The position numbers were made by a program, and so were the translations under genes. From positions 26,266,077 to 26,330,076 of the forward strand of contig NC_092582.1 of NCBI RefSeq assembly GCF_037975245.1: 64,000 nucleotides of DNA. The letters are read 5' to 3'. This document shows, one piece after another, positions 1 through 12,659 of this stretch (positions are counted from its first letter, which is position 1; each line of letters begins with the position of its first letter). The notes under the pieces were generated by a model that saw nothing but the letters and a program-made list of their open reading frames with translations, was not told where the DNA came from and did not search any database. The DNA is from Apostichopus japonicus. Lineage: Eukaryota > Echinodermata > Holothuroidea > Aspidochirotida > Stichopodidae.

Positions 1-1790
1 CTGCCATGGATACACCTATGCTGCAGGCTATGGTATAGTCTCATATGAAAAAGAAGTTATCGTGGTTATTCAAAATATATACGTGCTTCTTGAGTTAAGT
101 GGAAATGAGCATTGTCATATCGTCACCAGTAACCATAAAACTAGTGACGTGCATTTAGTTATAGCAGGTGGGTAGATCTGGACCAGTAAAACGGCTGGTT
201 ATTAGTAAGGTACGCACTGCAATTATGATATCTTTGTAAGATATGCTGCGATAGTCTAGACTCGCATTGGAATTCCGGAATCAGAAAATGTAAACAAACA
301 GAAACGAAGGGACGTTACAATGGTCTGTTGTATTTTAATTCAACAAGTATTGTCATTGTATACCATTGCTGCTGATAATTCTGTTTAGTTCAAATTGTAG
401 TTTTGTCACGGCCTTATTGATGATCTGAAAGACAAACCACGACACCAAACATAATTTATATTGATATGATATTTTCATTTATATTTATTTACATGTAAGT
501 GTTTTTTTTTTGTCTCCGTCAACACTACTGTCGATAATAGACTTTACTGTAGGTTCCTTAAAACTTCTTAGAAATTTGGACAGTGTTATTGTTCAATGTT
601 ACAATTGTGCATGTCAAGTCATAATAACACGATGTTAGATTATACAAACCTTCCTCCTCCATAAAGGAACAAGTAGAGAGATTTTGTATTTAGTCGTATT
701 ACAAGTGAAAAAAAACCCCAAGAAAGTGGCTGGAAACAAGAAATATAAACCCCTAGTTTACACAATTGACAAACTCTCAGGACATAGGAAATGTGGTCAC
801 ATGATTATGACGATAATTTTCTAGTCTTGTAGCTCCATAATTTAACTCAATAAAGTAATTCCAAATACATTTTGGTCTTTTTCTATGGCCACTATTTAAA
901 TTATTGGTAATCATGATCTGTGATGACGTCACTAATGTGTTGTTATATAAAGCTGAATATCTTGATAACCGGGTAGCATTACAAACATCACGCGCAATCA
1001 AATGTTTCATTTCCCTGTACATTAACATATCTATTAGTTAATATTCTACCTATAATAATTACCTAAATTAACGAAGAGTAATGTAAATACATACAAACCC
1101 CTCTATCTCCATCCCTCAGCATTATTTCTCAGACTCGTACACATTGTACCCTCGTTCATTGTTCTGTGTTTAAAGGACACATCGGTATTCTCATTGTTAA
1201 TGGTGGAGTGACGTCACTGCTGATGATGTCATTATTGCTCAACCTCAAAGACAGAAGTAATTAACTGTGTAAACAGCACGTTTGCCCCAATCCAGTAAAT
1301 GTTTGACTACTGTAGACAGATGTGTGTTCAACTTATCTCGCGAGGAACAGCTTATAGAGGTATTTAGAGACAATGTAGTCAAAGTCAGTTTATGCATAAT
1401 TTAGAATATTCTTAACTGTCGATATTTGGACTTCATTTTCTGGCACTCTCATAAGGTATTCATGCCCCCACCCCACCCCACCCTCCTCATTCCTATCCGC
1501 TTTGCAGCTGTCACCTGCACTGTGTTCCTACACCCATGATTTATTCTTAGTACAGTTTAAAGAACATTAAACAAAAAACCATGTGCGTGAAACAGACATT
1601 GAACCTTCCTTTACCGAACTGGAATCCTCTTAGATCCAGCAGTCCTATTACATGGAGACTGGCTGCGTGGTTATAAAAATGTTTTGTTTATCATTTGAAT
1701 ACACAATTTAACTTCATTTGCTATTCAAACGAATTTGACATATCACATTGATGTAATTTGTACAAGTTTTTCAAACGATACAAGTGCCAA
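1..1790. other. AT-rich stretch without a recognised gene
   Basis: No convincing exon, RNA gene or element was seen. The only open frames are short and unlike known proteins. Two perfect cAMP-response-type octamers (TGACGTCA) lie at 924-931 and 1209-1216. A short C-rich tract lies near 1465-1485. Confidence 0.5.
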
Positions 1791-1851
1791 GGCGCCACTA
1801 GGCGCCAGGCTATATCTCACAAAATGAGTACCGGATCCGCGAAATAGTTTC

Positions 1852-2200
1852 GTGTTGAAAACCAAGAGTGTGAAGCTTGTTGATGCTCATTTTAATTCTA
1901 CGGACATATTGAAGTCTTTGGCCAATGACATTGGAAACAAAAATATTCTCGGATGTGTTAAGACTCAAGGTCAGTGGATCTTAACGGTAAAAAAAGAAGA
2001 AGATGCAGAACTTATTCAAGAAACTGGATTAAAATAGGGAATGAGGTATGTGACATCATGGGAGGGACCAAGACAATAATAACCGTTAGTGTTTTTGGAG
2101 TCCCAATGTACATTACCGATGATGAAATTTCCAGAAAATTGGAAGAATACGGATTTAGATTAAGATCTACCCAACATAGAAAATGGCATCAGATACGTTA
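1852..2200 (+). pseudogene. LINE ORF1, N-terminal gag-like part (frameshifted)
   Basis: Two overlapping frames (1852-2037 and 1974-2201) together read as a typical LINE ORF1 N-terminus. A lysine-rich segment is followed by a block containing VFGVPMYITDDEI and LEEYGF, which looks like the RNA-binding part that precedes zinc knuckles in Jockey/CR1-type ORF1 proteins. The switch of frame near 2035 shows at least one frameshift. No other family looked likelier. The product would bind the element's own RNA in an intact copy; here it is broken. Confidence 0.6.
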
Positions 2201-2327
2201 GGCTCGAATTACCAAACAGTGTAAAGTCTCTACCGTACGCAATCACTATGGATGGAACTCACTTTTAAGATTAAAGCACAATGGTCAATCACGACTGTGT
2301 AATCTCTGCTTGTGAGATGATCACATA

Positions 2328-2696
2328 ATGCGAGAGGGCCAACAATACAGGTGTAGAGAGTGTGGTCAACAAGGGCATTCAATGAACTGCTGCCCTGAAA
2401 TCCTTTGTTACAAATGCAACAAGCTGGGCCACACGAGTTATCACTGCTATGAAAAGGACGACACGGAAACAATTGATGAGGACACAGAAATCGAGAACCC
2501 AATTGACAAGCCAACGACTAATGAGGGCACAGAGAAGCCAACGACTTATGAAGCTCAGGAAAGTGAATCAAGACCTGCGACTACTGGGGTATTAACAAAA
2601 GATAAAGATGAGGAATGTATTAGAGACCTGAAAGAGAGTAGTGAGCAGCCTTCTGTAAACAAAACGGACCTGAAAAAAGTCACCAGTCTTCTATAA
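2328..2696 (+). pseudogene. LINE ORF1, zinc-knuckle part
   Basis: This 122-residue frame contains two CCHC zinc knuckles in tandem, C9-x2-C12-x4-H17-x4-C22 and C27-x2-C30-x4-H35-x4-C40. An acidic, threonine- and glutamate-rich tail follows with a short internal repeat (KPTTNEGTEKPTTYEA). Paired CCHC knuckles are the usual nucleic-acid-binding end of ORF1 in LINEs. It sits directly downstream of the gag-like part and upstream of the endonuclease/RT region, as expected. The Met at 2328 is only the first in the open frame; in an intact element ORF1 would read through from upstream. Confidence 0.75.
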
Positions 2697-3142
2697 GAAA
2701 ACAGACCAATACCGTGATATGAACAGACCTAGGACCGAGTCAACATTTACGGAAGGTAATGCAAACCTGACTAAATTTCAGCCGAGAAAGGTGAGCGAAG
2801 TCGATGCAAAGATAAAGCCACCCCTGTCATCGAATGACGGAGCAAACTGGATAGTCGTAAACAAGAATAGCACAAATCACCAATAGAGGAAGAACATCTT
2901 CAGGCCCAACGTCACCACCACCAGGCGATACCATACAACGGAAATGGAACGATCACAACCAATATAAGATTAATATTCTCATACTTACCAATATTATTGT
3001 TATCACTAATGGCGTCACCTATACTCCAAGATATTAACGGCCTCAGGGAAAATAATGTCTCGTGTAAGTACCATAACATAGACTCATATAACAATCTGCC
3101 CCTCATTACGGTATATCACTGTACCGCCAAAACAGTCGTAGC

Positions 3143-3357
3143 CTAAACAATAAGTTTGACTATATTAACACTTTCATTTCTGTATTAAATAATAACTTTA
3201 CGGCAATTGGATTACGAATGGTATTATGACTACCATTAAAAGGAAGCACAAACTTTTCAGACGTCAGTTAAAGTCTCCTACAGTTACGAACAATTCTATG
3301 TATACAACGTATCGCAATAAGCTTAACCAAGTAATTAGACTTTCGCAAAAGCTATAA
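3143..3357 (+). pseudogene. LINE ORF2: endonuclease stub joined to RT linker
   Basis: One frame from 3143 reads LNNKFDYINTFISVLNNNF, then TAIG, the usual start of an APE-type endonuclease in CR1/L2-like ORF2. About 20 bases later another frame reads IKRKHKLFRRQLKSPT and YRNKLNQVIRLSQKL, the linker that normally lies after the endonuclease. The roughly 200-residue catalytic core between them is absent, so an internal deletion removed the endonuclease. A stop (TAA) follows at about 3356. Confidence 0.65.
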
Positions 3358-4448
3358 TTGGACAATAAATTTAATGAGAGCAGAAATAACACAAACCATA
3401 CATGGCGCACTATTAATGAAATCTTGCACAATAACCGTAAAGAATCATCATATCCTGCTGTTTTCAAAGATGGTGACCAAGAAACCAGTGTTGAGAATAT
3501 AATTGCGAATTACTTCATCAATTTCTATGTAAATCTTGGACCATCGCTTGCTAGTAAAATAAATAACAAAGGTAAATCACATAAAACCATCTGTGATAAC
3601 AATAGTCATTCAATATTCACATTCCCAGTCACTGAAGAAGAACTAATTAAAATTGCAACTTCCAACTTGAAACCCAATAAAGCAGCAAGATATGATGATT
3701 TCAAACCTGTTATTCCTTTTATTGCTAAGCCCTTGACCTATATATGTAATTTATCATTTAACACTGGCATATTCCCAGATAAACTTAAAATGGCAAAGGT
3801 ATATACCAGTCTATAAAAAAGGATATTCAAATGTATATGAGAATTATCGACCGATTTCATTGCTTTCCTGTTTTTCTAAAATCATAGAACGACTTATGTT
3901 CAATCGCATATTTAATTTTCTTAACCAATATAATATTCTCTGTAAAGAACAGTACGGCTTTCGACCCGAACATACTACTGAACTGGCTTTGGCAGATGCA
4001 GTTAACAGTTTACATACTAGTCTTAATAATGGCAAAAATTGCATTGGTGTATTCCTCGACCTTTCGAAGGCGTTTGACACGATCGATCATACCATCCTTA
4101 TCAGTAAATTATTTTCATACGGCATTAGAGGAACTACTCTCAACTGGTACAGTATACCTTGTATAGAAACTCTAGATCCGATCTTGCTAAAATGTGTTGC
4201 GATCCACAGGGTACAGTCTTAGGTCCTTTTTTATTTATTACGGTATATATATTAACGATAATTGTCATGTCTCCAAACTAGCCAAAATCATTCTCTTTGC
4301 TGATGACATCAGTATTTCCTTGGAGAGCGACGACATCATCACATTATCTTTCGACGTTTCAATTGAATTAAATAAATTTTGTAATTGGTTTTCAGCCAAT
4401 AAATTATCACAACAAAATAAAACTGTTAGTAAACTGCTTATCCACTAG
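3358..4448 (+). pseudogene. LINE ORF2 reverse transcriptase, N-terminal and palm part (broken)
   Basis: Three frames (3358-3816, 3860-4222, 4194-4448) form one RT. The first gives the N-terminal fingers (TWRTINEILHNN, then LKPNKAARYDDFKPVI). The second has NYRPISLLSCFSKIIERL, QYGFRPEHTTELAL and LDLSKAFDTIDHTIL, with catalytic motif A. The third has the FADDISI box, with the catalytic aspartate pair of motif C. Frameshifts lie near 3815 and 4190, and part of motif B looks lost. RT in LINEs copies the element RNA at the target nick. The frame ends because a hairpin sequence is inserted after codons NKLS. Confidence 0.85.
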
Positions 4449-4578
4449 AGAGCCTGTGTAGGAGAATGTGTAAAAGTAAGTTGGCCTGACGTTTGGATCC
4501 TAGCATGATCTTCTTCAAAGGCTAGCCTTTTAAGAAGATCCTGCTAGGATCAAAACGGCAGGCCAACTTACTTTTACA
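4411..4578. mobile_element. 168-bp hairpin insertion inside the LINE RT
   Basis: The 14-bp word CAATAAATTATCAC occurs at 4397-4410 and again at 4579-4592, and the RT frame resumes exactly in the second copy, so the sequence between them is an insertion with a target duplication. Its right half is an imperfect inverted repeat. It starts GTGTAAAAGTAAGTTGGCCT (from about 4469) and ends with the complement just before 4578; the arms are roughly 48 bp with a short loop around 4515-4530. No coding capacity. A duplication this long fits retro-insertion better than most DNA transposons. Confidence 0.7.
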
Positions 4579-4592
4579 CAATAAATTATCAC

Positions 4593-5295
4593 TAAATGTA
4601 CAAAAAAGTAATTACATTGTCTTTAATACTCGTAATACTCTTATTTGGAATAAAGATATATGTATGGACGGGAAAATAATTAAGCAAGTTTCTACTTCTA
4701 AGTGTTTAGGTGTAAATAATGATTGTAAACTTAGCTGGCGCAACCATATTTCAACTATATGCAGTATAATTGCACAGAATGTTGGCATCTAAGTTGAAAT
4801 ATTATCTATCGGATAACATAGCCTACTCAGAACACTATACCAGACCCTGGTTGTCCCGCATCTCACTTATTGTTCCATTATTTGGTCTAGTATATACAAC
4901 ACCAACCTTAACAATCTTATAATACTCCAAAAGACAGCCATTCGCCACATAACACACTCAGCCCCACGTGAGCACACCAGTCCCCTATTTAAGAAACTCA
5001 ACTTATTAAAATTGCACGATCTCATTATTAAGTTTGCATTATTTGCCTACAAGACCTGGAATGGATTACTACCAGCTGCCTTTGACTATTTTTAAGCCAG
5101 TAACAGAGATGTACATAATCATAACACGAGGCATGCTAATCATGCCCACTATAATCTCTACAATACCATTGGAACTTAAAGTCTACAAAACCGTGCAGCA
5201 AAAACATGGAATCTTCTATCGAACGATATAAGGAGTAAAACGTCAGTCACATCCTTAAAGAAGTGGTTATGTAAGGAAATAATAGCTAGTTACTG
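4593..5295 (+). pseudogene. LINE ORF2 reverse transcriptase, C-terminal part
   Basis: After the insertion the protein resumes with LNVQKSNYIVFNTRN, then KQVSTSKCLGVNNDCKLSWR and, further on, RTLYQTLVVPHLTYCSIIWS. It ends with NRAAKTWNLLSNDIRS and KKWLCKEIIASY before a stop near 5295. This is the usual thumb and C-terminal tail of CR1/L2/Jockey-type ORF2. At least two frameshifts and stops interrupt it (near 4785 and 5090). The 3' UTR runs to the A-rich tail at about 5465. Confidence 0.8.
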
Positions 5296-5465
5296 ACTAA
5301 AACTAAATTATACCTGTATGTAATTACTATATATATATTGAACATTTAATTTGTATTTTCATTTATATTTTTCTATTCTTTTCTTTCTTCAGGGAGCCTA
5401 CCACATTTTAAGCTTTATGGAAGAGACCCCTCCACTTTGTACTTTTTAGCAAAAAATAAATAAAA

Positions 5466-5980
5466 TATCCCATTTTCTTCTTTTTCCAGTTGTTTTTAAG
5501 CAGTGTTGACGTCACTGATGTTGGTTGTTCTCTGATCAGTTTATCATCTCATGGATTATTATTCTTGATCTGAGCATCGAATACTCGACTATCATCAATT
5601 GATTTATTAATTTAGTCCAATATTCGTTCCTATTTTACTTGTTTCACATGTTTCATGTAGGCTGATTGTATAATTGATCAGCTATATTAATGAGATGATA
5701 ACAATTCTAAATGATTGGTTGTATAACTAAGAGGATTATGGTTGTAAGCTGATAAGGTATAAAACCCAGATGATAATGAAAGTAAACTGATCGGTAATCT
5801 TACTGAGATATAAGGATTGTAAACTGATCAGCTACACTGCTGAGATGATAATGATAGTAAACTGATCAGATCAAAATTAAGGAATCAACCAGATTGATTA
5901 CTCAGCTGATATGAAGTTATCATCGAGAGCCAACATTAATCCGGTGAATATATTAATGGTTTCATTCCAGACCAATAAAG
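5466..5980. repeat. Degenerate CTGATCAGC...GAGATGATAA motif cluster
   Basis: Variants of CTGATCAGCTA followed by TGAGATGATAA recur about every 60-140 bp (near 5535, 5680, 5785, 5826 and 5861). They form a loose direct repeat just upstream of the candidate start codon at 5981. A TGACGTCA octamer lies at 5507-5514. It may be a decayed minisatellite or a regulatory cluster; nothing else was recognised. Confidence 0.4.
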
Positions 5981-6083
5981 ATGAAGTATGCACTTATCAT
6001 TTACATATCTCTCTTTATAATTTTAATCAGTTTGGAAAACTGGAACGTATCGTCGTCTGAATCTACAAACCGGTCAATGGCAG
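5981..6083 (+). CDS. Candidate exon 1 of a micro-exon gene: signal peptide
   Basis: The frame from ATG 5981 gives 34 codons and one extra base before a good donor (CAG|GTAAAG, intron from 6084). The N-terminus MKYALIIYISLFIILISL is a typical signal peptide or signal anchor, with a basic residue followed by a hydrophobic core of about 14 residues. A short polar segment rich in S and N (NWNVSSSESTNRSM) follows. The exon ends in phase 1, which fits the candidate exon at 7405. No family is recognised. The start was chosen as the first Met before the hydrophobic run. Together with 7405, 15441, 18483 and perhaps 19801 it would make a secreted or membrane-anchored protein of about 70-82 residues. 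Confidence 0.4.
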
Positions 6084-7404
6084 GTAAAGAGATTATTCAC
6101 CTTTCTTTGAGCTATTGCTCATAATGCCAGTCTGGTCAGCTTGTTTGCGTTATTCTGCCCTAGCTCTGTTTTTAGTCCCAAATAAGTGAAAATAAATCAA
6201 TATAATTATACATTATCTGTGAAGTTTACGTGTTGCTGGTAATATTAGAAGTTCCATTGCAAAGAAAAAACTTTCAGACATCTTCCCGCTCCTACTTCCA
6301 AGGGGTGGGGTGGGGGGGGGGCGGGGGTTTATGGAGAGAGCGGATGGAATCTTGCGTGCGAACATTGTCCAAATGAATCTCATTCATCGCTTACACCGCT
6401 GAGTTCTATATTGACACACCCGTACAATGTCCATGTCAGTTTGAGATCGTTGATATTGTAAACATCTAGATATATAGCTAAAAGATTGACTTTTGGACAG
6501 GTTTGCTATATATCTTGCAATCGTTTTTGACACATGCCGTTTTATTTATATTCGAGGTTGTGAATTTGCATCCAATTAACTTATTCTGAGATGAAACATT
6601 AGAATGTTTTGAATCATGTTCAACAAGTCTTTAAGTTTCCTTTTCAGTTTTGTGTAATTGTGCATCATAACACATAACAACAGTCGTAAAAGTCCGTTTA
6701 ACTGACCATGTATCTTACTGTAGCAGCTCCCTGGTTTTAACTGGTCACGTTTAGGTTTTTAGTTGTTTCTGTTGGTGTGAGAGACGTGGGTCTTCCATGC
6801 ATGATTTAACACTAATAGATATATTAGTTTAAATGGTTGGTCTTGTTCAAGTAATTACTAATGAAATTTAATTTAACTATTTCTTTGGTATTTGCGAAGT
6901 GGACAAATGAACAGGATGGTGATGGGGAAAACTTGGAAGTTAATAATAGGAACAGATGTATCATGGGAAATTTGACCTTATAAAGTTATTTTAAGTTGGT
7001 TTCTATACTTTTGAAGTGTTTAACTCAAATAGAGTGGAGAAGTAAGTCAATGCGTAAACGTTTTTAAAAAAATAAAGAAAGCTTCATGTTACGTAATAGG
7101 TTTTATCGTTGACCAATCCAAATAATATTCACACATGACTGGATATTCCTGAAACTTATTAAGAGTTCAAAATATGTTGTGTTAATCACATGACTGCTAT
7201 TTATACTAGTGAGGTATTTATCGTTTAATCAGATTCAGATAACACTGTGTCCCATAAGTTAATTGTCATGTTTTATTTGTTTGTTTCCAAACCTTCAAAA
7301 TCTCTTCCTACTCTCATCTTTCCTGTTGTGATTTTGGTGAAATAAAGTATCATTATTTTTCCAGGTCCTTATCTTTCCTTTTATGGCCAAGTTTGTTACC
7401 ACAG
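6084..7404 (+). other. Presumed intron 1 of the micro-exon gene
   Basis: No other gene was seen. It holds a poly(G) tract at about 6310-6327 and AT-rich unique-looking sequence. Confidence 0.3.
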
Positions 7405-7430
7405 CAGATTGTAGCAAGAAACAACACAAA
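7405..7430 (+). CDS. Candidate exon 2 of the micro-exon gene (26 nt)
   Basis: The acceptor is ttaccacag and the donor AAA|GTAAAG. With the one base left over from exon 1 the reading is A-D-C-S-K-K-Q-H-K, ending in phase 0. This matches the phase-0 exons at 15441 and 18483. The exon is short and its splice signals are only moderate, so chance is a real alternative. Another acceptor at 7365 would give GPYLSFYGQVCYHSRL and a stop. Confidence 0.25.
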
Positions 7431-8023
7431 GTAAAGAAGCTAGAAATATCCATTGTAGTATTCTTCCTTTTGAATTTAATCTTGCTAATAAATTAAACGT
7501 GTTGCTTAGAAAGCTTCAGGGGATTTGAACGATCACTTTCTTAAATACTTATTCATCAATATTAGTGTATACATGACTGGCATAAGTGCGTGGGTCTAAG
7601 CAGGCTTAGATATAATGAAAGGACCGATCTGGTTTTCACACATGGCTTTGGTCATTTGTTTATATGAAATAACGAGGCACTGTCTTTATTAGTGACATTT
7701 TAAAGGTTTTATTCTATTAATTTATTTTTTCTTTGGGGGGGGGGGTTGTATTTCTGTAAATAGGAATATATTATACAACACCTAATTGTATTATGGTCAT
7801 TTGATTGGTCAATTGCTTGTTGATTGCATGCAAAATCCGCTCTATTCCACTCTATGAAATAGAACCATGGGTTATACTTTGTTGGTAGCACTTTTGTCAA
7901 TGGTAAGAGAGCAGAGAAACCTGTCTGTTCAAAACAATCTGTTGCATGAGTGCATTTTACCCATCTTAATATAATATGTTGTATAAAACAAATAATGAAT
8001 GATTTCCATTCGTGCAATAGTGC
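7431..8023. other. Intron sequence without a recognised feature
   Basis: AT-rich, with a poly(G) run at about 7736-7746. No coding similarity was seen. Confidence 0.3.
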
Positions 8024-8118
8024 AAATATTTCATTCGTTGAAAGATGTAATTTGTTCCATTCAACCCGGCTGCGCCTCGTTGAATGGAACATTCCATCTT
8101 TCAACTCATGAAATATTT
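8024..8118. repeat. Inverted repeat (hairpin, arms about 40 bp)
   Basis: AAATATTTCATTCGTTGAAA on the left is mirrored by TTTCAACTCATGAAATATTT on the right. The inner arms TTGTTCCATTCAAC and GTTGAATGGAACA flank a loop of about 11 bases (ccggctgcgcc). It looks like a small foldback/MITE-like unit; no target duplication was recognised. Confidence 0.6.
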
Positions 8119-8348
8119 GGTATATTGGAAAATAGAGAGAAACTCTGTAGTATACTGTGTGGCTCTACTAACCCGCTTCGCAGGTCTGGTGTACGGATAC
8201 CATAGTAACCAACACATATCCAGTATTTTTGTAATTTGAGGCACTTTAACATGTTAGGAAAATAGTAACCATAAAAACAACGTATCAATTCAAAGGTCAA
8301 CTGAAAGGTCACATTTATGGGTTCACTGAAATTTCAAGAAACTTGTTG

Positions 8349-8422
8349 GTACAACACTCTCTCTCTCTCCACCTCTCTCACTCGCTCACTCGCTCACTCT
8401 CCACCCCTCTCCACCTCTCTCC

Positions 8423-8479
<57 letters not shown>

Positions 8480-8480
8480 G
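8349..8480. repeat. (CT)n / (TA)n microsatellite
   Basis: An impure then pure CT run (8355-8455) passes directly into (TA)n (8456-8480). It borders the 3' end of Penelope-like element A. Confidence 0.9.
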
Positions 8481-8512
8481 GCATGTCTGTAGGTGTGTGT
8501 TGGAAAGTAAGA

Positions 8513-9420
8513 AATATCCACAGGAAAAAAATGGAAAAAAAATGATACTTTCACTTCCAACTTTATTACTTAGAACGTTAAATTGGTTACAAAATATTTC
8601 GAGCGTTAACACGGCTCTTCTCCAGTTGTACTAGTGAAAAGGAAGAAACTAGACCTTATTGGTATTTAGCTTAGAATGTATGCTCTTAAAAGAGAGATCC
8701 CTGTTGAGCCCATTGTTGTGTGTGTTGAGGCGTAAGATAGTTTTTAGTTCCCGGTTGCTTCTTTCATGAGCGGATTTGAAGTAGCCGTAGAGAATGACAA
8801 ATTTGAGGTCAGATAAGTTGTGATTGGGGAGATTAAAATGTTCAGCAACAGGAAAACCTGGGTTATTTTTGCGGATACTTAGTTTGTGATTATCGAAGCG
8901 GAGTCTGAACTTTGTGCTGGTTTCGCCAATATAGGTGACCTGGGGGCACTTACAACAATACAGCAGGTAGATGACATTGGCTGAGTCGCAACCAAATCTA
9001 CCAGGTCTCAGAGTAGTGCATGAGGCCCGGTGGAGGAAAGCGGGGGAGGGGTCGAGGTGTGTGCACACCAAGCATCTAGGTTTGTTACAGGGGATGTTAC
9101 CACTGTCAGGTTCAGTATTGGATGGGGCGAGATTAGTGCGAACCAGCACTGAGCGGATGTTACGTGGTTGTCAATAGGCTATAACAGGGGGGCTTTGAAG
9201 AGTTCAGCTATTGTGGGATCCGAACCTAGAGTGACCAAAGATTGTTTCATTTCATTGAAAAGGGGTCGAAGGAAGGGGTGGTAGGTGACAACGAGGGGTA
9301 GTCTATCAGAAACAGATTTTTACGTTAGGTTAGGAGACTAGATCGTTGTAGAGACAGAACCCGTTTGAGGTGGAAGTTAAGTATTCGGTACGGGTATCCC
9401 CTTTGAAGGAAAAAATTAAA
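8513..9420 (-). mobile_element. Penelope-like element A, 3' fragment (minus strand)
   Basis: Read on the minus strand this holds the end of the RT region (FFLQRGYP-like), a linker with CNKPRCLVC, and the GIY-YIG domain, then a 3' UTR. The last ~220 bp before the 3' end (about 8515-8735) are nearly the same as the complement of 9720-9935, so A consists of two head-to-head copies or pieces. The upstream part (9150-9420) is damaged by frameshifts. Penelope-like elements encode RT plus GIY-YIG nuclease. Confidence 0.85.
8649..9149 (-). pseudogene. Penelope-like GIY-YIG endonuclease domain (element A)
   Basis: The 166-residue frame begins in the zinc-finger-like linker (CNKPRCLVCTH) and continues into GIY-YIG: VIYLLYCCKCPQ stands for the GIY strand, TYIGET for YIG, then the conserved arginine region FRLRFDNHK, a glutamate within HERSNRELK, and an asparagine in HNNGLNRDL. 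The order and spacing match the C-terminal nuclease of Penelope-like elements, which nicks target DNA. The frame is intact here, but the RT it needs is missing, so it counts as a fragment. It ends before a short 3' UTR. Confidence 0.85.
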
Positions 9421-11005
<1,585 letters not shown>

Positions 11006-11109
11006 TTAAAAATAGATTTCTTGGAACTTGTTTACGCCGGAAAATTATTCCAAAGGGGTTTCAAATTAAATTTCACGCCAATGTCTCTCTTGACACCCAC
11101 TACCAACGT

Positions 11110-12225
11110 ATGACCTCGTTCCACCTTCAACAATGCTCACGGAAGTTGATGCGCTCATCCATCCGTACTATGGTAGAGAGGAAATGTCACTACCATCGCT
11201 TCATGGGACAATACAAGGCCACCTTATGCTCTTCATTGCATGACGCTTCAGATGTTCGTCATTTCATTCATACATTGAACACCCAACTGTACACCTTTCT
11301 TGACACCACCAAATCGTCCAAACTTCAGAGACTGTTTCCACCTACCTCAGAGGTTTTCAACAACTCTCACAAATTGGTTGTCACCATACCTTCTGATTTG
11401 CCATTAACAGACGATGGACGCTCAATACTCGGAAAAGGTCTGAACTTTGTACCTTTACAGAAACAACCTGACGAGTTTTTGGTTCGTTGTGATATCAACT
11501 ATTTTTGCAGATGTTTAAGGTTAAAATATCACTTCCGTGATAATACTGATGCTGAACCTACTTCGCCAGACCCATTCACCAATCTCCAAAAGAAAAGATC
11601 GAACTGGATACCCCCTCCTGGTGCAAATAAAGTTTTGGACCAAGTCATTGATACTATCAATCATGATGTCGAGAGACTTCTTCCTCGAAAGTTACACACC
11701 TCCAACAACATCAAACAAGGTGAGCTAGCTGCCCTGAGGACACTCAAGAACAATCGTGACCTCATAATCAAGTCAGCTGACAAAGGTGGTGCCACAGAGG
11801 TCTGGAGACGTGACCTTTACGTCGCCGAGGCTGAGCGACAGTTGTGTGATCCTTCTTCCTATGTTCAGCTCGATGGTGACCCCACTGCTACCTACCAGAA
11901 AACGGTCACTACCGAAGTAAAATCCCTCACTCAGACTAAGGTTCTTCCTGCTACAGCCAGCAATTTAATACACCCTGGCCCTCGAATTCCTAACTTTTAT
12001 ATGCTTGCCAAAATCCACAAGGACAAAAAACCCGGTCGGCCAATCGTATCCAGTCACAGCTGTCCTACGGTCTTCATTTCAGAATTCCTTCACGGGGTCC
12101 TTAACCCTATCGTCAAAACATTACCATCTTTTGTTCAGGACACAACTCACTTCTTACGCATCATCAACACAATTTCAAGTTTGACCGTGAAGCTACCAAA
12201 CATTTTCTCTTCACATTGGATGTGA
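11110..12225 (+). pseudogene. Penelope-like N-terminal domain and RT fingers (element B)
   Basis: A 371-residue frame; similarity begins earlier, with PKGFQIKFHANVSLD at about 11055. It holds the long N-terminal region (FHLQQCSRKLMRSSIRTM) and then the first RT blocks, SADKGGATEVW and MLAKIHKDKKPGRPIVSSHS. These are hallmark Penelope-type fingers motifs (DKGG and K-HK-KPGRPIVS). The frame ends at NIFSSHWM because of a frameshift just before motif A. RT here would copy the RNA at a nick made by the GIY-YIG domain. Confidence 0.88.
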
Positions 12226-12659
12226 ATAGCCTCTATACTTCCATACCACATGATCTCGCTCTCAGTTCACTGCGTCATTACCTCGACAAACGCGTTAATC
12301 CCTCCATACCCACCACCACACTATTAAGGCTCACGGAGCTGGTCCTAACCACCAACGCCTTCCACTTCAATGGACATTATTACCGGCAACTCACAGTTGT
12401 AGATATGGGTACCAAGTTGGGTCCATCGGTAGCGTGCCTTACCATGGGACTACTCGAGGAGCGTGTGTTATCTAGTTTCCATGGCACCGTACCTATTCTT
12501 TATAAACGCTATATCGATGATATCGTGGGAGTATCAGTTTGTTCGAGAGTTGACCTTGACCATTTTATTGATTTTGTTAGTAATTTCCATCCTTGCTTGA
12601 AATTCACACACTATTTCCGAGTCTTCGGTGACCTTCCTGAACATGGAACTCTCTATTGA
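12216..12659 (+). pseudogene. Penelope-like RT palm (element B)
   Basis: The frame reads MDVNSLYTSIPHDLA (motif A with its catalytic aspartate), then VVDMGTKLGPSVACLTMGLL (motif B) and YKRYIDDIVG (motif C with the two aspartates). All three catalytic aspartates are still present. Frameshifts at about 12216 and 12640 separate it from the neighbouring pieces. The order and the wording LDVNSLYTSIPH are typical of Penelope-like RTs. Confidence 0.88.

Larger units (their letters stand above)
1800..5465 (+). mobile_element. Degenerate non-LTR retrotransposon (LINE, CR1/L2/Jockey-like)
   Basis: The order is gag-like ORF1 with two CCHC knuckles, a fragment of endonuclease, a reverse transcriptase with LDLSKAFDTIDH and FADD motifs, a conserved C-terminal region ending near 5295, and an A-rich 3' tail (aaaaaataaataaaat, about 5451-5466). 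Every ORF carries frameshifts or stops, so the copy is dead. The 5' end is approximate because no target-site duplication was recognised. The RT is interrupted by a 168-bp insertion at 4411-4578. The clade is judged only from motif wording; RTE-like or Daphne-like groups are possible alternatives. Confidence 0.88.

Noticed and set aside
8155-8205. tRNA-like 3' half (GCAGGTCTGGTGTACGGATACC)
   Set aside because: It resembles a T-arm (GGTTCGANNCC type), and frames around it read RRSGVRIP/GIRTPDLRSG as tRNA-like DNA often does. But the T-loop is mutated and no acceptor, D-arm or anticodon stem was found. At most a decayed tRNA-derived SINE end.
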